NCBI GenBank assembly: GCA_007922305.1
Contig: ML677455.1
Location: 889,021 to 953,020, forward strand
Direction: 5' to 3'
Length of the DNA stretch: 64,000 nucleotides
DNA from: Dermatemys mawii
Taxonomy: Eukaryota > Chordata > Testudines > Dermatemydidae
Position numbers and translations under genes: made by a program. The notes under the pieces are model-generated. The model had not been told where the DNA came from. It made no database searches and was given only the letters and a program-made list of their open reading frames with translations. Shown here piece by piece: positions 12,398 to 24,862 of this stretch; position 1 is the first letter of the stretch; each line of letters begins with the position of its first letter.

Positions 12398-12402
12398 CAT
12401 AT
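12349..12402. repeat. (TG)n(TA)n microsatellite
   Basis: About 19 TG units followed directly by five or six TA units; likely to be length-variable. Confidence 0.95.
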
Positions 12403-13878
12403 GCACCTTTCCTGTGTGACACTTACAATTATTGATTAAAAATAATTCTCTTAAAAAAATTACTTTATATCTTTTATTTACATTTCACACTTCACTCTGC
12501 TTGTGTAGGGAAGGTGGGTTGGATCTGATGAGAGTCACTTTAATCCTTTTCCCTGCACAATCTAATTATAACCTACATCCAAATTTATGAGCACTTAAGT
12601 CTAAGCTTATTTTTACTATGGGACTTATTTTTAATGAGACATTTCATTTAAAATACAATATTTCTCTTAAAAGTATAATATTGAGGCTGATTGCTCATAA
12701 CATCAGAGCAAAAGAGAGTCCTCAATAAGGGCTTTTCTCTGTGTTTGAGAAATCCCTAAAGCACTTGGGATGCTACCACAAACTAAATATGAATGAGAAA
12801 GATGGGGTTGAACTCAATACCCTGTGTATGGACAATGAGAATATACATAGTCATGAAGATTAAAAACAGACAAACATTTGGGAAGGGATATATAGCCTCA
12901 TGCTACAAGGCATAAAACATCCTCTGACTAACAGGGATCAGAAGAAGCATTCCTTATGGGTAGGTTATCTTATCACTTCCAACTTTGGAGGTTCTTGCGC
13001 CTTCCTCAGAAGAATCTTTTAGAGACAGGGTACTGGATTGGGTGGACTTTGAGACTGATCCAGTTTGGCATGCATTTGTTCCAGCCCAAGACACTCTATG
13101 AAATGAAGAGCAATTGTATTGCATTTCTACCTCCTCTCCATTTGATCTTGTTTTCCTTTGTTTCACATAAGACTTCAGAGCATAAATATTCGTCTATCTT
13201 GCACCAGTCCTTTCATCATTCTTCTGGTGCAGTCAGTGGTCCAGCTGGAAGAGTACCTTAGTGGACCCTATCTTATTTTTTGGTTTGTTTTCTTTCATGT
13301 TCTATCAGCTTTTCTAGCTGTTGATTGGTTTTCTTTTCCCTTTGGGAAAGGGGGAGGTGCCTCAGATTTAGTTTTGTTTTTGCTTTTTTTAAAAAAAAAG
13401 GATGGAAAAAAAATCTTTCCCCAGATCTAAGCCCAATTGCTGGGTTAATCGAAACGAGTGATGGTTTTGATGTTCTCACCAAACATCAAATAGCCTCAGA
13501 ATGTTTCTTTTCTGCCCTGGTTGAGAGAGACATGTTTGGCATCCATATTATGTCCCAGAAGAGATTATGGGTTTAATTGTATTTATTTGAATTGCTTGGG
13601 AGGCTACCATAACAACAGTTGATTGATTTTTATAAAATTCCCCCAAGGTCCCTTGTAGGACATTCCGGGCTCTCTTGTGTAGCCATAACAAACATTGTAA
13701 GGGCAGAGCCAATGGCTCAGTGGAACAACATTATCGCATTCTGCTTACAGAAAAGGGACAAATGTTAAAAGAAGGAAAGGAACTTTCTTTTTTAATCCAA
13801 TCTTGTAAAGCACAGCTGTATATTTATTTTGAACTAATAAAATTCAAGGAGTGTAGATTCAGAGAGCTGCTGGCTATA

Positions 13879-14000
13879 GGGTGACCAGAGAGCATATGTG
13901 GAAAATTGAGACAGGGTATGAGGGTAATAGGTGTCTATATAAGAAAAAGCTCTGAATATCAGGACTGTCCCTATAAAATCGGGACATTTGGTCACCGTAG
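13879..14000 (+). mobile_element. small MITE with GGTGACC/GGTCACC ends
   Basis: Starts tagggtgaccagagag, contains taggtgtctatataagaaaa, gactgtccctataaaatcgg, and ends catttggtcaccgta. The inverted ends and flanking TA suggest a TA target site. Same family as 10181-10297, opposite orientation. Confidence 0.75.
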
Positions 14001-14207
14001 CAGGCTGCGAGAGCAGATTGCAAGGGAGAAGAAGGGGAAGAGATACTCCAGGACTGAATTTTGGTTTGAATTTTATATAAATGAAATAGACTGTGAGAGA
14101 AGGGAGTGTTATTAGACAAAAGGAGTGTGCAGAGTTTATTAAAGTGTTCTGAAGAGGGGAAACTGAGGCAAGGTGCCACAGAGTGACTTCAGGTCATGAG
14201 TGGTATA

Positions 14208-14230
14208 TAAATACACACACACACACACAT
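14208..14230. repeat. (CA)n microsatellite
   Basis: Short ca run beginning at the end of a tataaata stretch. Confidence 0.85.
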
Positions 14231-14708
14231 TTTTAAAAGAAACCAACCGTGATTTGTTAGAAAGTTTGCTGGAGATTATTCATAGAAGATACACATTCAA
14301 AAGTAGTGATATACCTATCAAAGCCCTTTGGAATACATCACCTTTTAGCTGCTTCAGGTCACCCATTCATTGCCTGCCTTTGTCTTCTTAGGTTGTAAGG
14401 TTTTTGAAGCAATGGCTATGTCTTCTTGTCTATTCGTATGGCACCTAGCCCAATGTTGCCTTCGTCTACCTTTAACTTCCAGCTATTGGAATTATACTTG
14501 CTCCCATTATGGGAAAGCCATTTTAGTGAAAATGCAAACCCCCTTTCTCACACTAGCGAGCTGGTACTCATGTGAGTAGTCCCATTGACTTCAGGACTAT
14601 AGATGAGAGAACGAAGAACTAGCCTTGCCCGTCTGTCCAGCCCACTGCAGAAGCACACCCGTGCTGAGTACGCAGGATTTATCACAGTCTGAGAGGGAAA
14701 AAAATGTT

Positions 14709-16130
14709 GGGGGTAGTGTTGTGGGTTCAATTTAATTCAATAGCGAGGTGTCAAGTAGCTAGGTTTAATCAACGTTACTAATCAACAACGATTAGTCAAT
14801 GATTAATACAGATAGGAAGGCCAATACATTGCCAACCCATCTGGGAGACATCAATGCGGCAGGTCAACTGTCTCCAAATCTGAGCTTCACTCTCCTTCTC
14901 TATATACTACATACAATAGATGAGGGTCTCACTTTTTCTTTGCATTACTTTAAAGCTAGTTTTATCTGTTTCCCTTGACATGCTTTTGAACACTTTGGGA
15001 TACACTTACATAGACCCTACAATAAACAAGACAGCGATCGCAACAGGTTTCTTATCTTATTTGACCATAGCATTCCAGTGACATCCTACACCAGCTATAG
15101 TTGGGTATAGAGGGCATGTTTGTTAAGCATCAACAAACTTGTTTGTCTTGTCCTGTCCCTCTGGAATGACTCTGCGCCTAACATTGAAGTACAACATTTC
15201 ACGTCTCCCTTTGGTTAAAGAGCTTAACATAAGTAAAAACACATCTGGGAAAAAAACTTAAGATAAATAAAATTCATAGTTATACAAAAACATGTAATAT
15301 ATATGTCGTTATATGTAACACAGTATATGATATTCATACAATCATAGAACTGGAAGGGACCCCAAGAGGTCATCTAGTCCAGTCCCCTGCACCCTGCTAA
15401 CAGTAACGCTATAAACTTAGCTACTTTTCTTATCTGGCTCCATACACATTTGCAAGACAGAGGGTCTGTAGTAGCCAGACATAGCATGGATACCTAGAGG
15501 CTAGTTGGCTACACATATTTCTCAAGGCTTGTGATACTCTCCTACACTATACACAATGGAGTCATAGGGTTATACAATTCAGCATGAAAATAAAGCATTC
15601 TAAATAGCATGTACTGTACTTAGTCACTATTAGCTACTGTCTTATTCTGGTTACATAAACATTTCCTTATTAATCACAGTTATAGCTTTAACAACTCCCA
15701 GGCTTTGATTAAGACTCTCTGCTTGTGATAACTGAATGCATCTGTTTTCTGGTAGTTAGCACTAAAGCAATTTATATGCCTGGCTAGTAGTTCTGTTTGT
15801 GAGAGCTGGTTTCCCAATCTGCTTGCAAAAATCAGTTTCACAAAACTTGACACAAGTTTTTTCCTTATCTGGTAACTGCCCACGCAGCATTAACCAATAT
15901 ATGTAACTAAATATGCAAATAGTGTTTTTCCATTTTGGCTTTGGCCTGGCTGCAAAGCACCATGGGCCTTTGGCTGAATTTGGTCAATAGTAGGTAGCCC
16001 TTGTTAAAATATTGGCTGTAGATCACTGAGCTCCCTTCACCGAACAGAAGCTTCTAGAGGTCAAAGGCCAGTTTAATATTCCAGTAATTAATTTAATCGG
16101 TTTATCTTTTCTCTTTCATTTTAAATAGAC
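14709..16130. other. unclassified block, possibly an old retroelement
   Basis: About 1.4 kb of low-coding sequence with repeat-like words (gtacaacatttcacgtctcc and, near its end, gactacaacgttcaaccctt) and a 60-bp CR1 tail embedded at 15336-15395. No retroviral domain could be read. The suggestion of an LTR element is weak. Confidence 0.25.
15336..15395 (-). mobile_element. CR1 3'-end fragment
   Basis: Atcatagaactggaaggga, ccccaagaggtcatctagtc, cagtcccctgc is the reverse complement of the CR1 terminus. Confidence 0.85.
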
Positions 16131-16539
16131 TACAACGTTCAACCCTTCCACCGCCCAAAAAAGAGTCAGGCTGTTCAGTGCATACTTATGTCTGCTGGCA
16201 GGGTGTTTTTTTTTTTGTTTTGTTTTTCATATTAAACACGCTTACACTCTCACTCTCGTCCCTGAAAGGGCAGGATGTGCTATTTTAAACTGCAATAACA
16301 TGGAGCCTTGACCTTTATAACTCTTAGCATGAAATTGTTTAGAGCAGCTTGTGAAGAAGGAAAGCCAGCTGTCCCAGGCACAGTGGTAGCTGTTAAAATC
16401 CCCATGTCTACAGATACTGTAGAGAGGTATGAGATACCTCAGTTATTTGCTATTGCAAACATAGGGGAATACTGAGATGTATCAGCAGGAGTTGTAAGCA
16501 AGGCACAAGAAATAATTCTTCCGTTCAATTCCGTGCTGA

Positions 16540-17258
16540 TAAGGTCTTGTCTGGAGTATTGTGTCCAGTTCTGGGTGCCACATTTCAGGAAAAAGAACAG
16601 GAGTACTTGTGGCACCTTAGAGATTAACAAATTTAAATTTTAAAAACTTCCTCATGGATGGACTTTATAAACACTAGAAAAATGTGTTAGTCGCTAAGAT
16701 GCCACAAGTACTCTTGTTCTTTTGACGGATACAGACTAACACGGCTGCTACTCTGAATCATTTCAGAAAAGATGTGGACAAAGATGTGGACAAATTAAAG
16801 AAAGTCCATAGGAGACCTACAAAAATGGTAAAAGGCCTAGAAATCATGACATCTGAGGAAGGATTTAAAAAATGAGGTTAGTTTAGTCTAGAGAAGAGAA
16901 GACAGAGAGGGGACATGATAATGAGTTTCAAGTGCATTAAAAGTTGTTATAAAGAGGAGGAGAAATTATTCTCTGTACCATTGAGCATAGGACAAGAAGC
17001 AAAGGGCTTAAATTGCAGCGAGGGAAGTTTAGGTTGGACATTAGGGAAAAAAATCCTGTCAGTCTAGCTAAACACTGGAAAAAAGTTGCCTAGGAAAGTT
17101 GTGGATTTTCCTTTATTGGAGGTTTTTAAGAGCAGGTTAGACAAACACCTGCCAGGAATGGTCTAGTTGTTACTTAGTCCTGCCTTGACTGCAGGGGATT
17201 GGACTAGATGACCTCGTCAGGTCCCTTCCAATCCTACACTTCTATGAGTTTATGACCC
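16540..17258 (+). mobile_element. CR1 LINE, ORF2 C-terminal part and 3' end
   Basis: Begins near gtctggagtattgtgtcc, contains gaaggatttaaaaaatgagg, gagaagagaagacagagagg, gagaaattattctctgtacc and ends ggactagatgacctcgtcag plus a short cttctatgag tail. It is split at 16589-16758 by a nested element. A 12-bp tandem duplication (gatgtggacaaa) occurs near 16772-16795. Confidence 0.85.
16589..16758. mobile_element. foldback element nested in CR1, 8-bp target duplication
   Basis: CATTTCAG occurs at 16581-16588 and again at 16759-16766, and the CR1 text resumes after the second copy. The 170-bp insert has facing arms: acaggagtacttgtggcacc near its left end and ggtgccacaagtact in degraded form (agatgccacaagtactcttg) on the right, then acagactaacacggctgcta at its end. 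I recognise the family from turtle sequences; its class is uncertain, though the 8-bp duplication suggests hAT. Confidence 0.8.
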
Positions 17259-17294
17259 ATTGGTCTAATCCAGTCTGGAAATTCTTATGTTCCT

Positions 17295-17850
17295 GTTTTA
17301 ATTAGGATAATTATTTGTATTGCCATTTTACCAAAGAGTCCCAAGCCCGGACCAACACCCCATTGTGTTAGGCACTGCACAAATACAGGACAAAAAAACC
17401 CCCAATCCCAGCCCCTAAATAGAAGACAAGAGACAACAGCTGGATACAGGCAGGTGGGGGAGCTTAAGGGAACAATAAGACAATACTGGTCCACTTAGTA
17501 GTCTGTGGTCTCTGCACACAAGCAGCCTGACCATTGTCAAGTGTTTTGTAGGCATTATGGCAAAGGAGAGTTTTAAGGAAGGACTTGAAGGTGGATAATG
17601 AGGTAGCTCTGGGGCTGTTTACAGGGACCTTCTCCAAGGTGTGAGTGGCAGCATGAGAGAAAACACCAAAATGCTTGTTAGAAAATGTAATAGGTGGGCA
17701 AGGGAGGTTGTCATCATGGGCATAGGTGAGTATTGACAGTTCAGTTGCAAAGGAGAGGTGATAGGTAGGGTGAGGATTGACTTAAAGGGCCTTGAAAGTG
17801 AAGACAAACAACTTATGCTTGATGCAATAGTTTACAGTCCAAAGAGACAA
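17295..17850. mobile_element. LINE-like fragment (L2/L3 type?)
   Basis: Contains words of a long repeat I recognise from turtles and crocodilians: caccccattgtgttaggcac, gacaagagacaacagctgg, tggcaaaggagagttttaag, gccttgaaagtgaagacaaa. Class assignment is from memory and uncertain; no intact frame. Confidence 0.45.
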
Positions 17851-18207
17851 TACATAGAGAGGAATACTTATTTCTGTTTTACAGTTGTGGAACAAAGGCA
17901 TTGAGAAGCTAAGGGTGTTTTTGTCAGAGAGGCTCCAACGCCCATTCAAATTAGGTAAAAGCTGGGACTGTAACTTCTTTTGGTTCACTTGAAAACCCTA
18001 GCCTGTATGTCTTGCCCAGCATCACAGAGGGAGCCTGTGGAATAGCTGCGAATTGAATTGAGCCACCTGACTTTTAATCCAGTGGCTGACCCACAAGACC
18101 ATTTATTCTTTCATCTTTTATATCTGTTATGTGCAGCACCTTTGAACATGAACTAGCAAGTTTGTAGGTGAGTGACCAGTTGTGTTTTGCTCTTCTGTTG
18201 TTTTTAG

Positions 18208-18420
18208 GAGGCAAGCTCTTGTTGGCTGGCCCTGGACCCATAGAGATCCATGCTCATTATATTCTGGTATCTGATGGCGGTGAATTCCATGTGGGATCCC
18301 CAGATAAACCTCTCCGTGACAAAGCCCACATCCATCTCTATGGAAGCATTCATTCTGCAACCTTCTTTCCATATGGGGCCAAATTCCTGGCTGTGAGGAA
18401 TGGGACCATTTCCATGCATG
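18208..18420 (+). CDS. PKHD1: PKHD1 exon B: core of G8 domain 1
   Basis: 213 bp, phase 1 in and phase 1 out. The acceptor is ttgtttttag|GAGGC and the donor GCATG|gtgagt, a near-perfect consensus. The product starts [19 protein letters not shown], continues [15 protein letters not shown], and ends [20 protein letters not shown]. Repeated short beta strands with glycine turns ([16 protein letters not shown]) are typical of G8. One sequon (NGT) is present. It is isolated between introns of 13.5 and 23.7 kb. The frame continues a short way into the intron before a stop near 18474, which is why the uninterrupted open frame looks longer than the exon. PKHD1L1, CEMIP and CEMIP2 also carry G8 domains, but the wording of this exon is closest to fibrocystin. 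Confidence 0.95.
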
Positions 18421-20084
18421 GTGAGTTAGACAGGGTACAGTGTGGATCTCTTTCTACCATAAAAAAAAAGTGTTGATTGTATTTCTTGTTTAGCCAACAT
18501 GAGTCATTTGGGATGGAATTTTCAGGCAGGGTTCTGCACCTACCATCAGGGTCAGATGTTCTCAAAAATCGAGCTCCCAGTTGGGTGGGAGTTTGGCCCT
18601 AGATCTCTACTCTCTGCTCCAAGTGGCCCTATTTCCGAAGAGCATTAACGTTAGGTCCTGACCCCTTTTGCAAATCTGGCCGTAAGCGGGAGCGGCAGCA
18701 AGGTACGAGCACTCCTGAAAATCTGGCCCTTAGTTGAGTGCCTGAATGAGAGCCAAGCACTTCTGCAGATTTGTCCCCAGTCATGAGTTCTGAGTACTTG
18801 GAAATGGGAGCTTTGAGCTCTGGGATGTCACTCTTGCTGTGCACTACATGGGTCTGCTCTGTGGGTACAATGGTACAGGAGGTCTTCTTCCTCTATTATC
18901 TTGTAGAACAGCAGGACAGGGTGTCTACCTAGCCCTCAGGAGAGTGCTAAGATGGGGGACAAGGCATCTTGCTCCACACAGTTTCAAAGGAGTATAGACT
19001 ACCATCTGAGAATCCTGGCCAGGCCCATGCCGAGCATGCCATGGTCACCAGTACATACCAGCTGGGACAGACATGCTACTTCTTTTCAAAGGGGCACTAA
19101 ATGGCAGCACACTCCTCTCCTCCCTCCACGCCCACATCTGAACTGAGCCATGATGCCCTGTGACAACGGAGAGCCTCCAGCATCAGCAGCACAAATGGTT
19201 CAGCTCTGCTCCCCAAGTCAAAGTCTTCACTAACAGACAATTTTCAAATGCAATATTTGCCTTAGCAAAGGCGGGTTGTGTGTGGGGGGAACCTTGCACA
19301 TATTATGGTACTTCATTCCTCCTCCCGTTACAGCATGTCACCATTAGCATTAGGCAGGGGCTTGTGTCCTACAGCAGGGCTTGAATTTACGATTCCCTGG
19401 CCCATAGGCAGAACTGTTACCTGAGCTTTACTGACATGCATGGCTTTCAGTTAAAGACAATGCAAGCCACCAAGGGGTACAATTTGAGCCATGAGTGACT
19501 AGTGAGAGGGACACACCGGGGGCACCAGCTAAAGGGGGGCACGTGAGCTCCCCACATGATCCCCCATGTGATTTGTCCCCACCTCCCATCTGACTCCTCC
19601 CCACCCTGCTACCCTTGTGACTCCCCGCCACGTGACTCATCTCTGCCTTGCACCCAGCCTGGGGGGCCTGCGCTCTCCTCACTCCACATTACCTATTTGG
19701 GGAACGCTCTACTCCAGTCTCCCTGGCATCTGGAGCCACTAATGCACTGTCCCAGGCAACCTCCAGACACATGGAGTCAGTATTTGAATGGGAGACAGCA
19801 CATGAAGGCTGGAGTGCAACAGGAAGTAGTGTGGTTGGGTCAGGAAGTTAAACAGTTCCTGTAGAATTTTCATTGTGGTGAACAAGTGCTGTGCCTAGAG
19901 GTGCCAACTTTTGGGTGAGATGCAAAGCTGGGTGGGTGGTCTTGACCACTTTGTCGGGGTATCATGCGACTAAATTATTTAATGCTTGTAAAGTGCTTTC
20001 AGATTGGCGTTTGACAAGCTTTATAAAAGGGCATTATAACCTCCTATCACACTTGCATTGTACCCTAGAGGGACACACACATCA

Positions 20085-20560
20085 TCTCTGTATTCATAAA
20101 TTCACGGAGTTTGAGACCAGAAAGGACCATTAGATCATCTAGTCTGACCTCCTGTATAACACAGACCAGAGAATTTCACCCAGTTACCCCTGCCTGGAGT
20201 CCAAAAACTTGTGTAAGATTAAAGCATAATTAGAAGACGTCAAGAAATGGAGAGTCCACCAGTTCCAGCAGTTAATCACCCTCACTCTTAAAAACGTGTG
20301 CCTAAATTCTAGTCTGAGGTTGTCTGGCTTCGACTTCCAGACATTAGTTCTAATTCTACCTTTCCAGCTAAGTTAAAGGGCCCTTCTATTTTCAGTTTTG
20401 ATTTGTATTCAGTCAGCCTAATGTAGTCATTGTTTAGATGGCATCTAGTGCTTCTTTTAAGCAATAGGCCTCCTCCTGTCACTGGCTCACGCTCGGAATG
20501 ATTTTCCTTTCTTGGGCGTGCTTGTTCCGTAAAGTTCTTTAAGGCACCAAGACTCCTTCC
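20085..20560 (-). mobile_element. CR1 LINE 3' end, older subfamily
   Basis: Starts ttcataaattcacggagttt, continues gaccattagatcatctagtc, gagagtccaccagttccagc, ttaatcaccctcactcttaa. Same subfamily as 55998-56275 and 58540-59130. Confidence 0.8.
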
Positions 20561-21599
20561 TTCACGTTTGAGCTGTCATCTTGAGCCTTGTCAGGAGCTG
20601 AAGGTTAGTGTCAGAGCAGCACTCCCTTCTATGGCTATAAAGGACTGGGTGAATGGAGATTGTGATCAATGCACACCAATGAATGCTTTCAATCAAGTTC
20701 AAGGATTTTCAGGATAAGCCATTCAAATGCTGATATAGTCTGGACATTAAGGTCTGTGTGTCTAGGGCAGATTTCACAGTAATGGTGAGTTCAGTGTCTT
20801 TTTTTTTTTAAACTATGCATCCATTTTGTGTTATTTTCCATTATTTTTTTTTATTTGTTGATTTTGATTTTCAACAGTGTGCTTGGCATCACATAGAACA
20901 TAAAGTAGGAAAGGTACCTGCCCAAATGAGCTTTTAAATCAAGAGCCAAAGGTAACCTACTGTCCCACACTATCTCTGAGTCTGCCATAGCTACCAGCTG
21001 AAGGAGCTGTTCCTCTAGATGCTTACTTTTAGCACTGGCAGTCATGAGTTCAGTCCCTGTGATGATCCAAGGATACCACTCTAAACAACATTTCAGAAAC
21101 ACAACATGTTATGAGGCTGCATTCAACACAAAGTGGTGCAGGGTGTTTTAAATTTATTCGTCATGAGTAAACAAGAGCATTTCTTTGGGAGGCAAATTAG
21201 CCCGTGTGTTTTGAGGAAGGAATTGAAACAGGTGAGTGTTCCACATCACAGAAATGGAGAAGTGACTGAATAGAATGAATGGAGCAAGGAGAGCTGAGAG
21301 TAGAGACCTAGGGCCAAATTCGAGCTGAGTGCAACTTGGGTGATGTAAGTAGAGCTACAGTGGGGATACATTCATTTGGACCACAGCATTGCAGGGTTTT
21401 AATGAAGAGCGATATAGAAGGGAGTCGTTCCTGAGTTAGTACCATGCTGGGAGATGTGTTCTTTGAAGAATTATTGCCTCTCCTCTCACTTATATACAGA
21501 GCATTTTCCTTTTGCTTTTTTCTCCTGATTTCCCATTTCAGATAGTTTGATGGAAGAAATCATTTCTATTGATCAATCAGTTTTGGGTGTTTCTGTGGC

Positions 21600-21835
21600 C
21601 CACTTTATTGTAGTATCCAAATACTTCACAAGCTTTGATGTGTGTATCCTCACAGCACCTCTGTGAGTTAGGGAGGTACGATTATCCCCATTTCACAGAT
21701 GAAGAACTGAGATACAGAGAGATTCAGAGACTAGACAAAGGTCACACAGGGAGTCTGTGGTAGTATAAGGAATAGAACCTGAGTCTCTAAAGTCCCACAC
21801 TTGCATCCCATCCTCTAGACCACCCTTCCTCTCTT
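21600..21835 (-). mobile_element. MIR-like CORE-SINE
   Basis: Reverse-oriented: cctcacagcacctctgtgag, atccccatttcacagatgaa, gaactgagatacagagagat, caaaggtcacacagggag, ending at gaccacccttcct. Confidence 0.8.
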
Positions 21836-24164
21836 TATGTATAAGGCCAGTGAAGCTCAATTAATATTTATTCACTGCCAAAATTCCCAGTGGTTCTTTT
21901 CAGACAAAAACAAGAAGGCAAGGGTCCTGCTCCAAAGAGTCTACAATCTCAGTGCCAAGTCCCGATTGCCTCACACGTGCATGTTGCCCCACTGAATACT
22001 GTCTGACTTACGGGGAAAGCCTGTTTGTCTTAAGTGAGTAGCTCTACTGAATGGAGGTGGATGGAAGACAACAAAAGCCCATGTGCATGGCATTGTTTAG
22101 GTTTGGTGAAGGTATAGGCAAGAGGGGAGGGTTGGGGGCCAAAAGATATTAGCTATGTGGTGGAACACGAAGGCAAAGGTGGCCTAGCACATTAGTGGAA
22201 ACACTCTGTGTTTCCATTTTTTCACTGCCGATTCAAGACATCCAGACTTTCTATGCTGTCACTTCTAACCTCTGTGTAACATACAGTCCCCGTGCGTGGC
22301 TGCAATTAAAGTTCACTGAAACCATGTAATCCGCAATTTTGCATTGAAGCAGTAGAAGCCTGCTAGAAAATAAAACTGGAAGGAAAGTGTTTGTGCTGGC
22401 TTGATACCACTTACATCAAACAGAAACATGTTATTCTGGTTCCAATTTAACATCAGCCAAGCTCATGGTCTAGAACAAATTGGGGTGCATGTCAGTTCTC
22501 CTTCTCTTCTTCTTATATATGTTATCGCAATCAAAATCATTCAACAAGCAGGCTTTGAAATTTTCAGCCGTCTCAGCGAAGACAGGATCGAGTGCCATGT
22601 AATTTCTTTTCTTTTTTTAAGACTGGAAAGTTTGGGGAATGTTTTGCTGCTATGGTTGAATTCAGCTTGTTTAGTAAGCGCTGTCAGCAGCTCGCTTTGA
22701 TATGTTAATATGACTAACAGTCTCCCAGAATTCCCCGTGAGTGGCAGTCCTGTGCTCTGGTGGTCACAACAGATTGGGAAATTTCACTGTTGCCTTTGGC
22801 TTTAGTCAACTCCCCTGCCAATCAGGGCATGCCACCCATAAACCACCTGCCAATCACATGTCAGTTTTAAAGGGGGTCTCAGTCAGCTGGGGTGTCTTGA
22901 ATTTTTGACAATGTAATTATGGCCCATGCGTCCACGTTGAAATCTTGAGCAGGATGAAGGGAGTTTTATTGATTGTTCAGAAGGGAAATTTATCAATGTC
23001 TCTGGCTCCGTTCATACTTTAATTCCACAGGAAACTCTTTTGACAAGTTCCCTAAGAGAAATCTAGCTCTTTGGCCTTGGCCGTACTTGCATCTTTGTCT
23101 TTCCCAGCAAAATTGATTTGGACCCACACTATGGTTTCTGAGTGAACCTTCAGCATTTCCATCTACGAGGCAGGGTACAAAGGGTCGTGTTCACAAGCAG
23201 CACAAGGCGGGTGGGCACAGTGCCTATGGAACCAACCTACCCTTTCTCTGCTAAAAGATATATGCCACCTGCTTTCACAGGCAGACTGAACAAACGAGCG
23301 TCCCCAATGAGGGAGTGAATAACTGTTCCCCAGTGCATGTAAGGAATCACAATCTGGTCCTTAGAAAACTGACCAGTGTTTAATGATTTAATAGTGTCCT
23401 TCTCATGTCCTGGGTGGATTTTACATAGCCTTTAAGGTTATCATTTACAGTTCAGAAGATATTTTTCATTAGCTCTGTACATGGGATCTGGCTATCATGT
23501 GTATGTGCATTTGAGAGAGAGAGACCTAATTCTCTGTTTCCTTGAACCGTGTGCAAAGTGGGTTCAAAATGCTACTATTTTGGTGGAGTAAAATTTTACT
23601 TCCACTGTGCACTGGTGTGAATGACCACGCCAGGTATAAGGCAAAGGAGAATCAGGCCCAGAGAGTTTAAATTCAATATGATACTCTATTATGGTGATGC
23701 TCCCAGCAAATACATAAAGAAATTTGATAAAAAAAACAAAACACTCTTCCTGGAAGATTGCAGTGTAAGATGCTTTTATTTCCTAAAATTCAGAATGATA
23801 ACACACAAGAACCCAAAACCAGAGACACAAATCAGACTGATCTCTATGGCAGACAGACACAGCTCACCCCACCTTGTTTTAGGCTGGCTCTTCCCAGGCT
23901 GACTGTTTCAACTCAGCTTCTCTAGAGAGCCCCCTAACCTGAAGCAGAACCAGGAATCCCTTTCCCCACAATCTTAAAGTGATAGCTTACAATTCCATCA
24001 CAGTTCTCAATACACTGTATTAATCACCATACAAAATACATGCAGTGAGATTCATGGTCTCCGCCAGTCATGAGTTCACCAGAGTAAGTCTAGGCCCCAT
24101 GTCTCCTGCACTCTCAGTTTGCCCTCTGTGGGTCTACATTTTGCATTGTTCCAGTTGAACAATC

Positions 24165-24440
24165 CAATGGGAGCCTTTTGATAGAAGGACAGAGAGTGCG
24201 AGTTGGACTCTGTATTCAATGGAGAGTTGTAGCAGGCTGTAGAGTGCTGAGAGGATGCACTCTTGGAAGCCTGCTGTCTGTACTTGGTGGAGCTTTTTCA
24301 GGGTGTGTGGCTTCATTTCTAGTCTGAGTTGCAATAATCAAGCCTGGAGCTCATGAATGCCTGGATCACTATGGTGAGATCGGTGTCTAGTAGAATTGTA
24401 TGCAGTCTTCTAGCAGCTGCATAGGGAGGTGTGTTCTTCC
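24165..24440. mobile_element. LINE-like fragment (L2/L3 type?)
   Basis: Contains gcgagttggactctgtattc, ggagctttttcagggtgtg and gttgcaataatcaagcctgg, words of an ancient amniote repeat. Frame decayed. Confidence 0.4.
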
Positions 24441-24579
24441 TAGCTCTCCCCTCTTGCTAGAATCCTTCTGTTTTGGCTGGCTTGAACTTCAACTAGTTGT
24501 TCTTCATCTGGATGCTGACCTTACTTAAGAATGGTGAAAATGAGGCAGTGACATTATCTGCATCTGATGTGAGGAGATT

Positions 24580-24862
24580 GAGGGCTTATCTTCACTACCG
24601 GCTAAATCAGCATTGCTGACATCAATGCAGTGCCATCGATTTAGTGGGTCTGGTGAACACGTGCTAAGTCGATGGCAGACTTCTCTCCCATCGATTTCAG
24701 TACTCTACCTCCCCAAGAGGCAGAAGCTATGTTAATGGAGATCAACTCCCACTGACACTGCTGTAAATCAATCTAAAATCCATCAACTTAAATTACATAA
24801 TTTACATAACTTAACTAGCATAATTTAGATCGACTTACCTCGTTAGTGTAGACTGGGCCTTA
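24580..24862 (-). mobile_element. MITE of the TCTACAC family
   Basis: The ends are inverted: gggcttatcttcacta on the left and tagtgtagactgggcctta on the right. The interior carries catcgatttagtgggtc and taatttagatcgacttacc. Same family as 49188-49486, reversed and more decayed. Confidence 0.7.

Larger units (their letters stand above)
4699..18207 (+). other. intron A-B (13.5 kb)
   Basis: Stretches not listed as separate features: 4701-5300 and 5400-6690 are AT-rich unique sequence; 7640-8770 and 8800-9725 show nothing recognisable; 10600-11465 and 11600-12345 are unique, as are 12400-13875 (with a poly-A run near 13388) and 14001-14700. No exon-like open frame with splice sites and PKHD1 similarity was seen. 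Confidence 0.6.

Noticed and set aside
14709..16130. Endogenous retrovirus with coding genes
   Set aside because: No gag, pol or env motif could be read in any frame; retained only as an unclassified block.
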